A program made the position numbers and the translations under genes. A DNA stretch of 64,000 nt from the NCBI GenBank assembly GCA_029204225.1, contig CM055107.1:6792873-6856872 (forward strand), written 5' to 3'. The first letter of the stretch is position 1; each line of letters opens with the position of its first letter. Positions 37,857-52,800 of this stretch are shown here, in pieces. Origin of the DNA: Diphasiastrum complanatum (lineage: Eukaryota > Streptophyta > Lycopodiopsida > Lycopodiales > Lycopodiaceae). The notes below the pieces were generated by a model. That model saw only the letters and a list, made by a program, of their open reading frames with translations. It was not told where the DNA came from and ran no database searches.

Positions 37857-39565
37857 TTACATTGTAGTATTGATTTTCTTACCAGTTTCCATTTCTGCAC
37901 GCTCCTTGAATTGTTGAAAGATTTTGAAAGTTTTCGATTTTTGTTTAATAAAATAAACATATGTTCTTCTAGAATATTCCTCAATGAAGGTAATGAAATA
38001 CTTTGTATCAAGCAACGATGGAGTTTGCATTGGACCACACATATATGAAGAAACAACATCTAGAACATCTTTTGATGCATGCCTATGACTTGATCTAAAA
38101 GGAATCCTAGTTTGTTTTCTAATGATGCAACTATGACAGAAAAGGAGGTCGATTTTGTTGGTTGGATAATCAAGATCAAGTGCTAAGGATTGTCTGGACA
38201 TGTTCAACATAGATGTATGATTCAAGTGTCTTAATCTATAATGCCAAAGTAATGCCTTATTGACAAGAACAAAGGTTTTCAAGGCTTGACTTGTGTCAAA
38301 ATAACAATGAGTCAGTCTATATAAGTATCCATGTCTCTTGCCGAGTGTGAGGATCTTGCTTGTTCTATTGATAATTAAACTCAAACTCTACCTTATGTCC
38401 TAAATCAGTAATTCTACTTACCGATCATAACAGGTTTGTAGAGAGTCTAGGAACATACAAGACATTTGATAGTAGTTTGAATTGATCGTGCTACAACTTC
38501 AATCTTACAGTGCCTTCACCACCATAAATGCTCCTTCTTCCATGTCGCTTATAGGAGATTGAGATGATATTGTGATTTCGCCTGTTGATCTGGTTGCTTG
38601 TTTTCTTTGCTTTTAGTATTCTGCAATCTTGGATCTCATGATTAGTGCATTTGCAATACTTATAGAACATCTTCTTCTTCGATTGTGGATTCGATAATTA
38701 CTCTTGACTTTGTGTCGGTTGTGTCGATTTCTGATTCGATGAACTGCTAAGAATTTTTCTTCAATTGTCATTTTGAGCCTTTATTGACATGTAGAGCATG
38801 AGATACTGAAGTCGAAGAGGTGTCTTGACTTCTTTGATTATCTTTCTACAGTTACATGGTGATAAATCTAGTGAGAGTTGCATCTGAGTGTGTCAATATG
38901 ATCATCACCCAGTTTTCAATAGTGAAAGACAGACTCGACAACAATGTCCTAATTGTGTCTTGATCACTCATCGATGGTTGATCTGATGGTTGCCATCTGC
39001 TCGTGATTATGAAGTGAATCACCATTCGACATCTTGCTTGTGAAGAATTTTCTTCTGAGATGCAACTTGGGAGTCACGTCCCTCATATCATATAGTGCGC
39101 TCAGGATGTCCCATACTTCTTTCAAAGTTTGAGCTTCAAATATGTGGCCAATATGAGTGTTTGATATATTGAGAATAATGAGTGCAAAAGCTTTACCATC
39201 CTTCGATTTCCATTTAGAGTCGGCCGTGTCGTCTTCAAACTTCAATTCGATACATGTGACAACATCACACAACTGGTTGGTGATTAACAAAGTCTTCATC
39301 TTAAATTTTCACAAATGGTAATTGGATCCATTCAACTTGTCTGGCTATGAGACCAACTTTATTTTAAAAATCAATTTGAAAATTAGTCTATCGAAAAATT
39401 GATGACTTAAGAATGAACAGATATTGTGTGATGCTACAATTGGAAATCAATTATCTGATTCTGAAATTTGATACCACCCTTTTGAAGATTACGAGTAAAT
39501 GTGCTCTAATAATAGTTATGACTCTGATACTATGCAGAGTATCTAATAATAGAGCTCTGATACCA
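37857..39565 (-). mobile_element. Ty1/Copia element, gag to integrase, broken
   Basis: Minus-strand order: primer site (TGGTATCAGAGCTC, about 39552-39565), Copia gag (KFEDDTADSKWKSKDG, LKEVWDILSALYDM) at 39299-38964, then a gag-preintegrase domain (LWHYRLRHLNHTSML, CHSC) running into the integrase core (DVVSSYMCGPMQT...FIEEYSRRTYVYF) at 38384-37857. An LTR begins at 39566 and extends right to an undefined edge. The reverse transcriptase part is absent. Broken. Confidence 0.82.
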
Positions 39566-39799
39566 TGTTGGAAGAAGGAAAGAGGATTCGATACAAGGTT
39601 ATCCATGCATCAAAATCACTATGGATTGTAATTATAGTTAAAAGTCTAGTCACTCCAAATAGAAACATAAGCTTCAAGCAAAATTATGGTCTTCTAAACC
39701 ACGTACAAGTTAACTACTCGATTTCAATTGGGTGGAAGACAATGATGCCAACTTATTCTATGTTAACTAGCATGAGGCTTGCAAGAGGGCCTTTGTGAA

Positions 39800-42470
39800 A
39801 GTAGTTTCCTAAAGAGGAGATAGAAGCATTAGTATGATTGTGTGAAGCTTGTCTCTTGATGTAGCACAAGCTCTTCACACTGAAAAGGAATGTCATAAGG
39901 CCTGGCATGATTGGGCCCTTCATGACAAGGATATGCAAACATGGGATCTAGCCATATTGTAAAATGTCAAGATGAAAGGAGCATAAAAGAAAGCTAGTGA
40001 ATGACCATACCCGATATCAAAACATCTAAGAGAAATTGCATTCATACACTCCCAATAACGCATCACCCCCCAACTTCCAAAGTTGTATGTATGAGTTTGT
40101 TCCTTTAAAGATATACATGTACTTTGGCGGTTTCTTTCTAATTTACAAGTTCTATGTGTGTTTTATTTGTACATCTCTAAGTGGATTTTTGAAAGAGTGC
40201 TCGAAATGCACACTTATGTGCACACTTTGCTACAAGTATGCAAAAGTAGCAATTTCAAAACCGAGAGTTCAAATTTTCCATCGCTTTCAACTAGTTCAAA
40301 AAACAAGTACCTTCGAAGCCAATCCACTGGAATTGTTGGAGAGTTTTTTGCAGAGCTAAATTCTGTAAGAAAATGCGCCATAGATAAACTTAGATGATTA
40401 AACTTACAACTAAGAAAAACTTATTTTGGTTATCAGATGTAGACTTGCAACCAAGTAGCCTCACCACTATTAAGTACTCCTGGTTAGGAGTTTTTAACAA
40501 AAAAACAAGAGCCCAAGGCACCTAATCCTCATGAAGAGCACTAAAGCATGAAAATGAGATTATTCTTTGTAAGAAACTCCACCTAAATTGATTCAACAAG
40601 CTAAATAGTACTTGTGTTGCACAAATCATTTTGTTTCAAAGTGGAAAAGTCTGAGAGCTTTTTGGTGAGGATAAAACAATATCAATTAACCAACTGTAAC
40701 TTATCGAATGTGATTGTTCTTTGGACTGATACACCAAGTAGCTTATTTTGTATAAGATAGCAAATGAAATAAGGAATACTGCCCACAACTATGTTGTCAT
40801 TTTTTTTTAAAGCCTAATAAAAAATCACCGGTGGTGCTGAAAACAATAAATTTGCATGTGAGCTATTGTGAGCACATAAATGTACATCAACCAACATTAA
40901 ACGAAGACACATGCCCACTTGACTTCAGAGTTCAGTCCTCGAGTTTTTGTAATGCCCGGATTTTGTTTAACACATGCAATGATCATTGTAAAGATCTGAG
41001 AATTTCTTCATAGTCATGGGTCCAAATGTTTTATGCTTCAACCTGTTACTTGTTTAGGCTTTTCAGTCTTTTCTATGCATTCCTTGTTCACACGAGTTCA
41101 AGGATCATGCTTACATAGGCTGCATTAAAACCAGCCAAGAAAAGTTCATGATAACTACAAGATATTTTTGAAATAGTGCTTTTTATGAATATGCTTGTGA
41201 TCATAAAAATGGCCTATACTCAACAAAATCGACGTATCAAATAAGGTCTTTAGTCATTACATGTAGGACAATGTCCCCAAAATCTTTACATACAACTTTG
41301 CATATTTTTCAAAAAGACTAGAAGCTACTTTTATCTTCTAATGCACAAGGATTCATCATAATCTTAGTAAAAACATGCCCAATAAAGTATGTGTTGAGTG
41401 CTTGTAGAGCAAAAATTCTGGATTTTGCATATGATGTAGTTGGCTGTTCAAAATACTTCGCGCTTCATTGTAGGCAAGCTAGGTAAGAGAGCCACCTGTA
41501 GTAACAATGACCTAGGCTCAAGTCTCAATCTACACATTATAGTTTTTGGCTTTGAACAAGGTACAAATTGTGAGTACCTCAAGTTGTTAATCATTGGCCT
41601 GCTGCCATACAAGAGAAAGAAATCGCTTTAATACGAAAAACACAAACCCTAAGTTCATTTTTCACCTTATAAAAAGTTCAAGCGTGAAGAAAGAATTCAG
41701 AATAAAATTCTCAGTGTGCCAAATTTATCTTTCAAAGTTGGGATGTTTTTGTAAAGATACAAAGAGTCTTGAGAATTTTCTTATTTATAGCCTTTTTTTA
41801 TCAGCTTTATTTTAATTCTATTGTGCGTACAACCGAAATAGCAGGAAGACATGACTCAAGAACTTAGCACATTATTCTATCTTGTGCTAGCATGCTATCG
41901 CCCCATGGATATGTACTTATGACCATGCAAGATGCTTACAAATGAAGAAGGGTTTGAAGCCGAATTGAATGGGCCAACACACTCACATGGACCGAATACG
42001 ACTCTAGTCTTAGGGAGGAAGCTGCTCTAATTCATGATGCCATTGCTTTTTATGCTGAATTTAGTTATGCAGCAAAAGCTTCTGACAAGAAATTTGTGAC
42101 TCTTATGCAAGCCAAACACTATATCCTTATGGGACAATACAGGCATGAAAAATTTACAATAATACTTTCATTGCCAACAGAAAAATGTACGAAAAGCTGC
42201 AGAGCATCCATCACACTAAAGAATCTTTGAATAATGTGCCATATTACAGTTCTGAATGATTTTTGTACAGTATGACTGAAGGAAGTCGTATTGCTTGTGA
42301 AGAAAACAAGTATCGCAGTTAGTGCTTTACACATACAGGCTAGTATGCTTTTTAGGTAGCAACTCAATATTTCCCATCTGATGCTACTAGCTGAAAGGAA
42401 GTATTCATAGCTTGTGCCAAATATACATCACTGAAGAACAAAAAGCAGAAGCTCCCAATATGTACCTAAT
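39800..42470. other. Stretch without a recognised gene
   Basis: AT-rich DNA; only short frames without recognisable domains. The left part probably still belongs to the Copia LTR starting at 39566. The right part is the 3' flank of the membrane-protein gene that ends at 42482. Confidence 0.35.
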
Positions 42471-42481
42471 AATGGAAGAGC

Positions 42482-44346
42482 TTATATGTTATCATACAAA
42501 GATGCAGTGAACGTCGCAGCCATTGATGCAGCCAGTAGAGCTACAATTCCTGCCAAGCTCCCTTCTCTTTTCACCACGTACCTTTCTCCTACAAACAAAT
42601 GCCAATCAAGATGCAAGCGGATAACCTCAGATTCATTGATTAGAATGAGCCCAATAGTGGGTTGCCTGCCTCAGTAGCAGATGTAGGACCAGACAATATC
42701 GAGAACTTAAGACTGAGCAATCTAATGAAGTTCATCATTACAGTAAATATATTACGAAGATCTACACCCTTACAAACTCAAAAGTTTGGAAAACTTTCAC
42801 CTGTCCAAAACATAACTCCTAATGAAGCTCCCAGCCCTAGAACATATGCATCCAACCCTGCTCCACTGTTGCGTGACAAAGAATGCATGCCCATTAGTAT
42901 CTTAATTCAAAAAAGGGTAAAAGGCGTGCCTATGCTACCATCTATTTCCTTTTCGTAAGCGTCTCAGTAATGGCTGGAATGGCTATTGAAAATTGGACTG
43001 TGCAAGCAAGCTACATACGAAGGAAAACACCACATTAGAAAACAAAACACTTTCAACGAAGACTTGCAATTTGCAAAATGCCAACGGAACATTCTTTGGC
43101 AACTAGGTCACATTCTCTGCCTTTTTTAAATAGAGCCAAGGAGAAACAATGACCAATCTCAAGTCAGTTATTTTCATTCACAGAACTGTGGCTATTGAAA
43201 ACTGGACTATGCAAGGAATCTACATATAAAGGAAACGTTGCACCAGAAAACTAAAACACCTCCTAAGTAAGAATTCCAAAACGCCAAAGGAACATCCTTT
43301 GGTGATTAAGTCAAACTCTGCCTTTTCCAAACAGAGCCAAGGAAAAACAATGACCAGTCTCAACACAACAGGATATTTAAGGGCTTATGTTTGCCAAATG
43401 AAACAAACTGCTTGCAAACATAACTAAGGCCTGACTTGGGAGACGAATGCTGAATAACCCTTACATATCAGCTACTTGCTTTCAGAAATATTCATTCACT
43501 CTCTCATGGTAGTAGATAAATTGAATATTGTTTCATCAGAAAATTCATATTTTCTCAGAAAGATTAACTGTAAGATATGCATCAACACCTTGAAAAGAAG
43601 CATGTAAATACTCATGATGATTACCTAAAATAGCATCCGTCTCAACTGTAATTTGCTATAGGATGCGAGAACTTTAGAGGTTACGAATTGAAATGCGGAA
43701 CTCAGAGAAGCAATAGAGCAAAAAAAACACAAATCACTCACGATTTTAAGCGGATTGCAGCCATCCCAAGCAGGCAAAAGAGCCCGAGGCCTGTTCTGAA
43801 CGATTCAGAATCAAGGCTCTCATCTTTCACCCATATAGCTATACAATACCCAAGATGAAATGCCGCAAATGCAAGTGTCAATAGCGGCAATAAAAATATG
43901 CGATCGTCTTCATCATCGTCCCCTCCTCCGTCTCCATCACCATCGTCCCCACCCTTATTACCTCCAGGTGGTCCTCCTGTACTCTCCTTTGTTTTGTTGA
44001 CATAAGCCTTCCCAAATCCGTTCATCATACTGATAGCCCAAGGGCTATATTGGACCTCCAAACTTGTCCTCACACCAGAATCACCCGTATCTCTTTGCAC
44101 CGGGTGCTCTGGAACAGGCAAATCATCCTCTCGAAAGCACACAATCATTCTCGAATATTCTAGGCTTGTTGTCTCTGAGGCAGGAGATGGCAAAATGGAT
44201 TCATCACATAGTGAGCGAGAGGGAAATGGGCAAAGGTGAAAAGGTATCTTAGATCGTTTCAGATGAGTCAATTCAGAAGCATAATGTCTGCGGAAACTGG
44301 CTTGCCACAAGTACAAACTACCTATACACTGTGCCATCACTCGCAC
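42482..44346 (-). CDS. Probable host membrane protein, family not recognised; exon model incomplete
   Basis: Three minus-strand pieces look coding. Exon A, 44346-43742 (ATG at 44346, donor ATC|GTGAGT): about 201 residues with a Gly/Asp-rich low-complexity stretch (GGNKGGDDGDGDGGG, then DDDEDD), followed by hydrophobic LLPLLTLAFAAFHLGYCIAIW and LGLFCLLGMAAI. Exon C, 42900-42801: HSLSRNSGAGLDAYVLGLG, hydrophobic. Exon D, 42669-42482: ESEVIRLHLDWHLFVGERYV, a hydrophobic AGIVALLAASMAATFTASLY and a stop. C and D join in frame (TG|RQPTIG). A ends in phase 2 and C starts in phase 0, so a middle exon is missing from my model or the gene is damaged. The basic, Ser-rich N-terminus would fit organelle import, which is inference. 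I do not recognise the family. Confidence 0.6.
42980..43370. repeat. Tandem duplication of about 209 bp in an intron
   Basis: The block starting TGGCTATTGAAAATTGGACT at 42980 recurs at 43189 (TGGCTATTGAAAACTGGACT), and similarity continues for most of 190 bp (GCCTTTTTTAAATAGAGCCAAGG against GCCTTTTCCAAACAGAGCCAAGG). Lies between exon pieces A and C of the membrane-protein gene. Confidence 0.8.
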
Positions 44347-45802
44347 CTTGATGTTCTTTTCTATTTTCTAACTGGAACTTGCTCTGACATCAAATTAGAA
44401 GTCTGTACACATTTAAGAGCAACTTTCGTCCAGCAATTTTCTCTTCTCAAACCAAATCATGTCAGTCGCAATAAACTTTTGCAATAGCGGGCCTTTATAC
44501 ACTGCTCGACGAAAATGGATTAAATATTCACCATCTGCTATAACGAGAGTTTCTGCTAATCTGCACAGCAGAGGAATTGTCGCATTCTTTCTGCAACCAA
44601 TTGCAGGCCCTCACTCGTCCACTGCTTTGAATCCCAATCGAGAACGGAGATCTAGAAGTATTCCTGCAAAACCTAGGTTCGGTGGAAAACATATGGACTT
44701 TCATTTCTTATCCGACTGCACGCAGCAATTGAGATTCTTACAGAAAAACACTTGCTAATAGAGACAATTCCAAATGAAACCCAATTCTGTGCACTCATTG
44801 ATCAGCCCTAGAGGGGGAAACGGCCGATCCTATTGGCAAATCAAGCAACTGCGGATGCAAAACCATAACACGGCCAATTGCAAAGGAAAACCTGCAAGCA
44901 AATCAACCCTTCCACCTCCAATCCAATCTCTGCTCACAAACCCACCCGCCCCCTCTACCTCTTCTCAATGGCAGCCCTTCAAAGGGCGATCATCTCCCAA
45001 TCCTGCAACAGAAACCGCACCAGAAAAAGAAGATCACGATCCAATGGAAACCTCAAACGTTTAAACAATCAATCAATCACTCAATTCCTCACAGATTCAG
45101 CCATAGCGATGGAGGAAAAGAGAATATATGTATGTGTGCAAAGATGCCAAGAACGGCAAAGGCAGAGATGGCGTGAGCAGGAAATATGCCTCATCCTCCT
45201 CTCTCGCTCCCCATTTTCTTGAGCAAGCAAGCAAACTTCCACCAATTCATGCTTTTTACTTGGTACTATAGGCTCTAGAGTGCACCAAAGAGAGAACTAG
45301 AAGAAAGGGAGTGATTGGAGGAGAAAGTGCCAACCAAAACAATTGTTTTTGTTTTTGTATTTCATAAAGGCTTCCACCGTTATGATCTTGCTAGAAATGG
45401 TTGGTACCGCACAAGAAAACAAGCCTTCTTTCACACACAAGTGAGGCATAAGTGATGTTGCCTACTCCACTCCACTTAGAGCCTTTCTACATGCTCGCTC
45501 ACCCGGCTCGTTTTCAATGTCGTCAAGATTGGGTTCATTACAAACTCGTTCGTAACTCCAACCCTAGACTCAATTCCACTCCTCTCTCTTATTTTCACTA
45601 TCAATTGATGCCCAATCTTTTTTGTCCATTTGAGGATCATACAATTTTGAATTATCCATCATTGCCATTCTCTTACTTCTCACCATTTCCATGCTAGCCA
45701 TGGCAATTTCAAGATGCTAGGGTTAATAACAACACTCCAACAGTGATGTTTCTTTTTTTATTTATTTAGTGATGTTAAAAGGATCAACATCTACCTTCTG
45801 TT

Positions 45803-46322
45803 GGAATTCGATGCTCAGCCTCAAATCCATTCAATAAGGAGCATCTCGAACAATAAAAAACAGAAGGCTCGAATGTTTGAGCAGAGGATCAAAAAATTCA
45901 GCAGATCACAAGGCATACAAACTCTACAATCTGGAAATAGAAAAATCATTCACGAGCAGAGATGTCATTTTTGTGGAAGATCAATTTATCAACCACAAAG
46001 GGGAAGCTCGAGAAATTTCGATCCAATTATTGAAAAAAATTTCGATCCATGTATCGAAAAAGATTCCAGCATCGAAAATCAGGAAATCGAAACAAATTTG
46101 GAAAATGAGCCTGAATAGCAGGGGGTTGAAATTCAGCCAAGAAGATCAAATCGACCAAGACAGCCTCCATCCAAATTTATGGATGATGCAGCCTGCTACT
46201 TTGTGCAGGAACCAAATATAGTTTTGGAGGCAATGTCTACACCTAATGTTAATCAATGGAAAGCAGCAATGGACACTGAATATGATTCTTTGATAGAGAA
46301 TCAAACGTGGACAACCATATAG
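45803..46322 (+). mobile_element. Copia pol fragment (integrase tail and start of reverse transcriptase)
   Basis: Contains the Copia post-integrase motif (DHKAYKLYNLEIEKSFTSRD) and, after an acidic linker, the start of the reverse transcriptase (VNQWKAAMDTEYDSLIENQT). Adjacent pol domains are missing on both sides. Broken, no LTR assigned. Confidence 0.8.
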
Positions 46323-46329
46323 CTTAGGG

Positions 46330-47469
<1,140 letters not shown>

Positions 47470-47569
47470 GGACTATGTTCGATGCTTATTCGATTTTATT
47501 TGTTCTACGAGCAATCATGGAAGGCTTTTTCCTTTTAAATGCTAAGCCAAGTTTAAATACCTTGCCTTA

Positions 47570-48708
<1,139 letters not shown>

Positions 48709-48950
48709 GTCAAATGACATCGACATAATCTCAAATGACAATTTTGTTCACAGACTTCAGTCAAATCTGTGAACATGGTTTTTTTTTTCTTTTACTTCTC
48801 TTCTTGTTACTTCAGGTGGTTACTGCTCTGGAAACCGGGTGTTTCTGCCCATTTCCAGTAGCCAGTTCTTTACAGTTAAGTCTTCTTGCTTAGAACGGTT
48901 CCCAGGCATAAGTATGTCTCAGTTTGCAACGTGTATTCCCAGTCTGTATC

Positions 48951-49210
48951 TGTTGCAGGACCCACTGCAACATAGGTGATGTCATTTGTAGGGTCAAAGA
49001 TCTTGCGTAGTATAGCCCTCCCGCCTGTCAACAAGGTTTAGTTCACTAGATAGGTACCTAATTGTGCATAGATGCTAATTTTAGTTAGTTTTCTACTTTG
49101 CATCTAACTCTACCTCCACTAACACTACTCACTCTAACTCTACTCTTCCTAAACTAACTTCATCATGATTTTGAGTGAAGAGAGATGATAGAATAGAAGA
49201 AGAAGGAGAA

Positions 49211-49299
<89 letters not shown>

Positions 49300-49866
49300 G
49301 ATGGAGGTTAGCTCAAATGCTCAATGTCATTGCTTATGGAAAAACCTTAACTAGCATAAACCAAAAAGCATGGGAAATGGAAATAACAAGCAATCACAAC
49401 AAGAGCATAAGCAAGAGTGATTAGCAAAGGAGGATGCTTGAGCTCTCAAAATGATAGAGTCTCCTCCTCTCTATTAAGCATGAAAATAGAGTACAAATGG
49501 TACCTTTTTATAAAATGGGGAAGGCCCTTGCCCCAAAATCCTATTGGCTAATATTTACATTGATCCTATCCATTCATCTTGGACCCAACTTGATCCAAGG
49601 GTCCACAAAAAGTACATTGAAATTCACAAGATTCATGTGACTCCCAATTTGGACCCAACTCTAAAAAGTAATCTTCTAAGTTTAAAAATGACTTTGGGCC
49701 TCTAGTTTTATTTTAATTCAAACGCCCAAGTCTATTTTATTTTATTTACAACTTAAGCTCGCGTGCTCATTGGGCCATGGGCTTATACGCGTAGGATGCC
49801 ATGCCCTCGCAACAATTCTATTGGACGATTTTATTTATTTACACTTTGTTGGGAATACCCCCAACA
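48951..49866 (-). mobile_element. 3' LTR of a minus-strand Gypsy element
   Basis: A 916-bp LTR (plus strand TGTTGCAG...CCCAACA). On the minus strand it starts TGTTGGGGGTATTCCC, has a TATA-like TTTATAAAAAGG about 350 bp in, and further on a CT tract. It adjoins the 3' end of the Gypsy element at 49867-53850. Its last bases form the palindrome TGTTGCAG, six bases, CTGCAACA. Confidence 0.75.
49214..49297. repeat. (AG)n microsatellite inside a Gypsy LTR
   Basis: About 84 bp of AG within the LTR at 48951-49866, downstream of its TATA-like box when read on the minus strand. Confidence 0.97.
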
Positions 49867-52800
49867 GGACCCACGGCCTGAAGTAGTGTCGGTCCCTCGG
49901 GATTCTGCCGGTTCAATAAAGCGTCCTCTTTGCCCGCCTCTGGTGGATCAGGTAGCCGTGACGTCTTCCATAAAGTTGAGGCAGTCCAGTTTCTTCAAGT
50001 CCTTGGGCATGTGGAGGGACTTGTGGACTCCTGTCAGCCAGTTTTGGTCGACCCACGCTTGGAATCGGCGCGTCCAGGAATTTCCAAGGAAGGTAGCTCG
50101 GTAATATACATGAGCGACTGGCAACTGATCTTTGACTTTGTTGGAAGCTAGCGCCTTATTAGGATCAAAGAATATGGTGGGAAGAAAATCATCCGATTTG
50201 GTTTCAATGCCCATTAAATGTTCCAAGTGACTCAGCAGGTTGGATTGGATTCTGTCCTTGCAAAATGTTGAAATAACTAGAAAGTTATTCAACAGATGCA
50301 CAGCCACCTGAATGATGGGTTCCGTGATAGCAAAATCAGGTAACCATTATTAGTCTGGATTGGAATTTCTGGTGCAGTTTGTGTGACAAAATGTTTGATC
50401 AGAGTTTTGGCTTGGCAATGGGAGATGGGCTGACGGTGGTCGGACATAATGCCAATGGTGACCATCGAGTTTGCATTAATCTTGACCTTGTATGTGGTAC
50501 CTTGGTACAGGAAGTGGAAGCATGTCTTCGGCGCTTCCCAAGTGGCGTAAGCGTGAAGGGTGAGGCCCATGTTAATCTCAGAACTAAAAAGTGTCAGGAA
50601 AAATCCCATTGCCTCAAGAAGTGGGCCAGTTGTCTGTAGCCATGGTTGGATCAGAGCGTTAGAGGGTAAGGGCCAAATCTGTGTGGCCTCGGGGATTTCA
50701 CGCTGGATTACCTGCTTGGTGCAAGAGTCTTCAGAGGATGAGGAGGCCATGTTAGCAGTGATGATTAAAGGTCGAAAAAGTAGAAAGAACGGTGGAAAAG
50801 GTAAAAAGGTGTGGAAACGACAAAAAACTATGAATTACAAATATCAGATGGCAAGAATTATAGTTCAGAGCGCAGATCTGGGTTCAGTATGAGCAGATGA
50901 TAGCTTGTAGGAAATTTGGTCGCAAACAGAGAACTTGGTAATTTCAGTGTAAATTTCGACAGAGCTTCACTAGCAAAGGTGACAAATGACTCGAATTCAG
51001 CCCTTATATAGCGGAATTTAGAGTGCGTATTAGGTGAAATCCACTTTCTCTTGTTCAGTTCCACCCAAATTTTGGCAGCATGACTTCCGCGATCGCTGAC
51101 TAGCTCCACCGAGTATCCAAAGCACACAATGATATTTTCATAAAGGAACTTGGCAGTGGTCCTAGCATCAGCTACTCTTACTGCCTTGGCTTCGACCCAA
51201 ATGGTGAGATAGTCCGTGGCTACGATTATGTATCGAGCCTGGGAACTCCTTGCTGCAGGGTGAATTGGACCGATGTAATCCAATCCCCACTTTTTGAATG
51301 GTGCTTGGGCTAAGACTGGGTGCAGTAGGTCATAATTCAATCTCGTTGGTCTCCTCACCCTTTGGCCGGGTATGGTGTGTTGGACTATTGTTGGTGGAAT
51401 GCCCTTAAGATCACTATAACTCCAGGCAAAACAGTCTTTATACTCCACCAACAATGATTGTAGTCTCTTGAACTGTGTAGGTGTTAACTGCTCTCCCACA
51501 TGTACTATCCTTTCTTCTTCACCTGGCTCGGCAAGGTTCATCGGTTGTGTTCACACAGGTCCCTCGAAGACTTGTTCCGCTGGTGCCTGACTTTGGTCAA
51601 GTTCTCTTTGGGCTTGCGGCATCATGATTACCACGTCATCCAAGGTATAATTCTTGAAAGTCTCAGGCATCTCGTGAACTGGCGCTCGTCGAGATTCCTC
51701 TTTCAGCATATTGATCTGAACCCAACAGGTCATTTTTTGGTTTTTTGTCACATGTGTAGAAGACGACGCTGTATCTGAGTTCATCTTGATTGACTTCAAG
51801 GAATCCAACACTTTCTTTTTGCTCTTTTTTGTCATTTTGGTGGATTCGTCCTTGTTGTCTTTCATCAAAACTATTGTGACATTCGCCTCGTGGTTGCGAA
51901 TATCAACATCCACTGTAGCTATCGCCTCTTCGGGTAGATCACTCCAATGGATCACCAGGTTGTACCGTTGCTTCAACTGATTCTTCTTATTCGCGAGTGC
52001 CTTGGGTGGATCGATCCTTGAGACTTTTGCCATGGCAGACTTTTGCGGTGGTTGAGCTGGTACTTTCTTGATTCCGTAATGATCTGGGTCCATGTGGTGT
52101 AGTACCTGCTCATCAGTCAGCTCAATCTCCTTATTATAAGTTAGAGCATGTTGCCAAGGGACTAAATCATCGTCCACTAGGTTTTCAATAGGTTCCGTTG
52201 ACAACCATGCTACATTTATCATATTCAACCCAAATGTGATTTGTGTGTCCATAGTGTAACACTTGGGTGAAGATGTATTGGGTTCAGGATCTGATTATTG
52301 ACATGTCTGATAGTCAATAGTTGCTAATGCATCCGTCCATGTCACGACATCCGTCTCTGAATCATAGTGACCTCCCTTGGCTGGCCTTGGGCAATCAATC
52401 GTGTGGCCTATGGTGCATGATCCGTCATCAACCTTGGGTGCAATAGGTTTCACGCCCATGTGGTTGGATCAACCTTTATAGCCTGTTCTCTGTTCTCGAA
52501 GGTGAGTTTCCCCGTAGCCCAGTTGCCTACTACTTGCGCAGTCCTCACCCAGGGTCTTCCCAGTAACACACAGTATGCAGTTGGAGATTCAAGTATATCC
52601 ATGACTACAAAAGTGAGCACGAACTGCATGCCTGCTATTTTTACAGGGATATCGACAACTACACCTTTTGGTTTCACACATGATTGATCTACTAGCTTGA
52701 TGACGAATCTTGCTGGTTTCAACCCTTGTAAATCCCATTTTTCATACAAAGTAGTGGAGATCAAATTGACACCTGATCCTCCATCTACTACTGCTGCCTC

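Noticed and set aside
43560-43670. Candidate middle exon reading VETDAILGNHHEYLHASFQG on the minus strand
   Set aside because: It reads well, but no GT/AG borders give a phase that fits exon A or exon C, so I left it out of the model.
44459-45222. Several plus-strand frames next to the membrane-protein gene
   Set aside because: Overlapping frames of similar length, no domains, no consistent splice signals; probably the 5' flank of the minus-strand gene.
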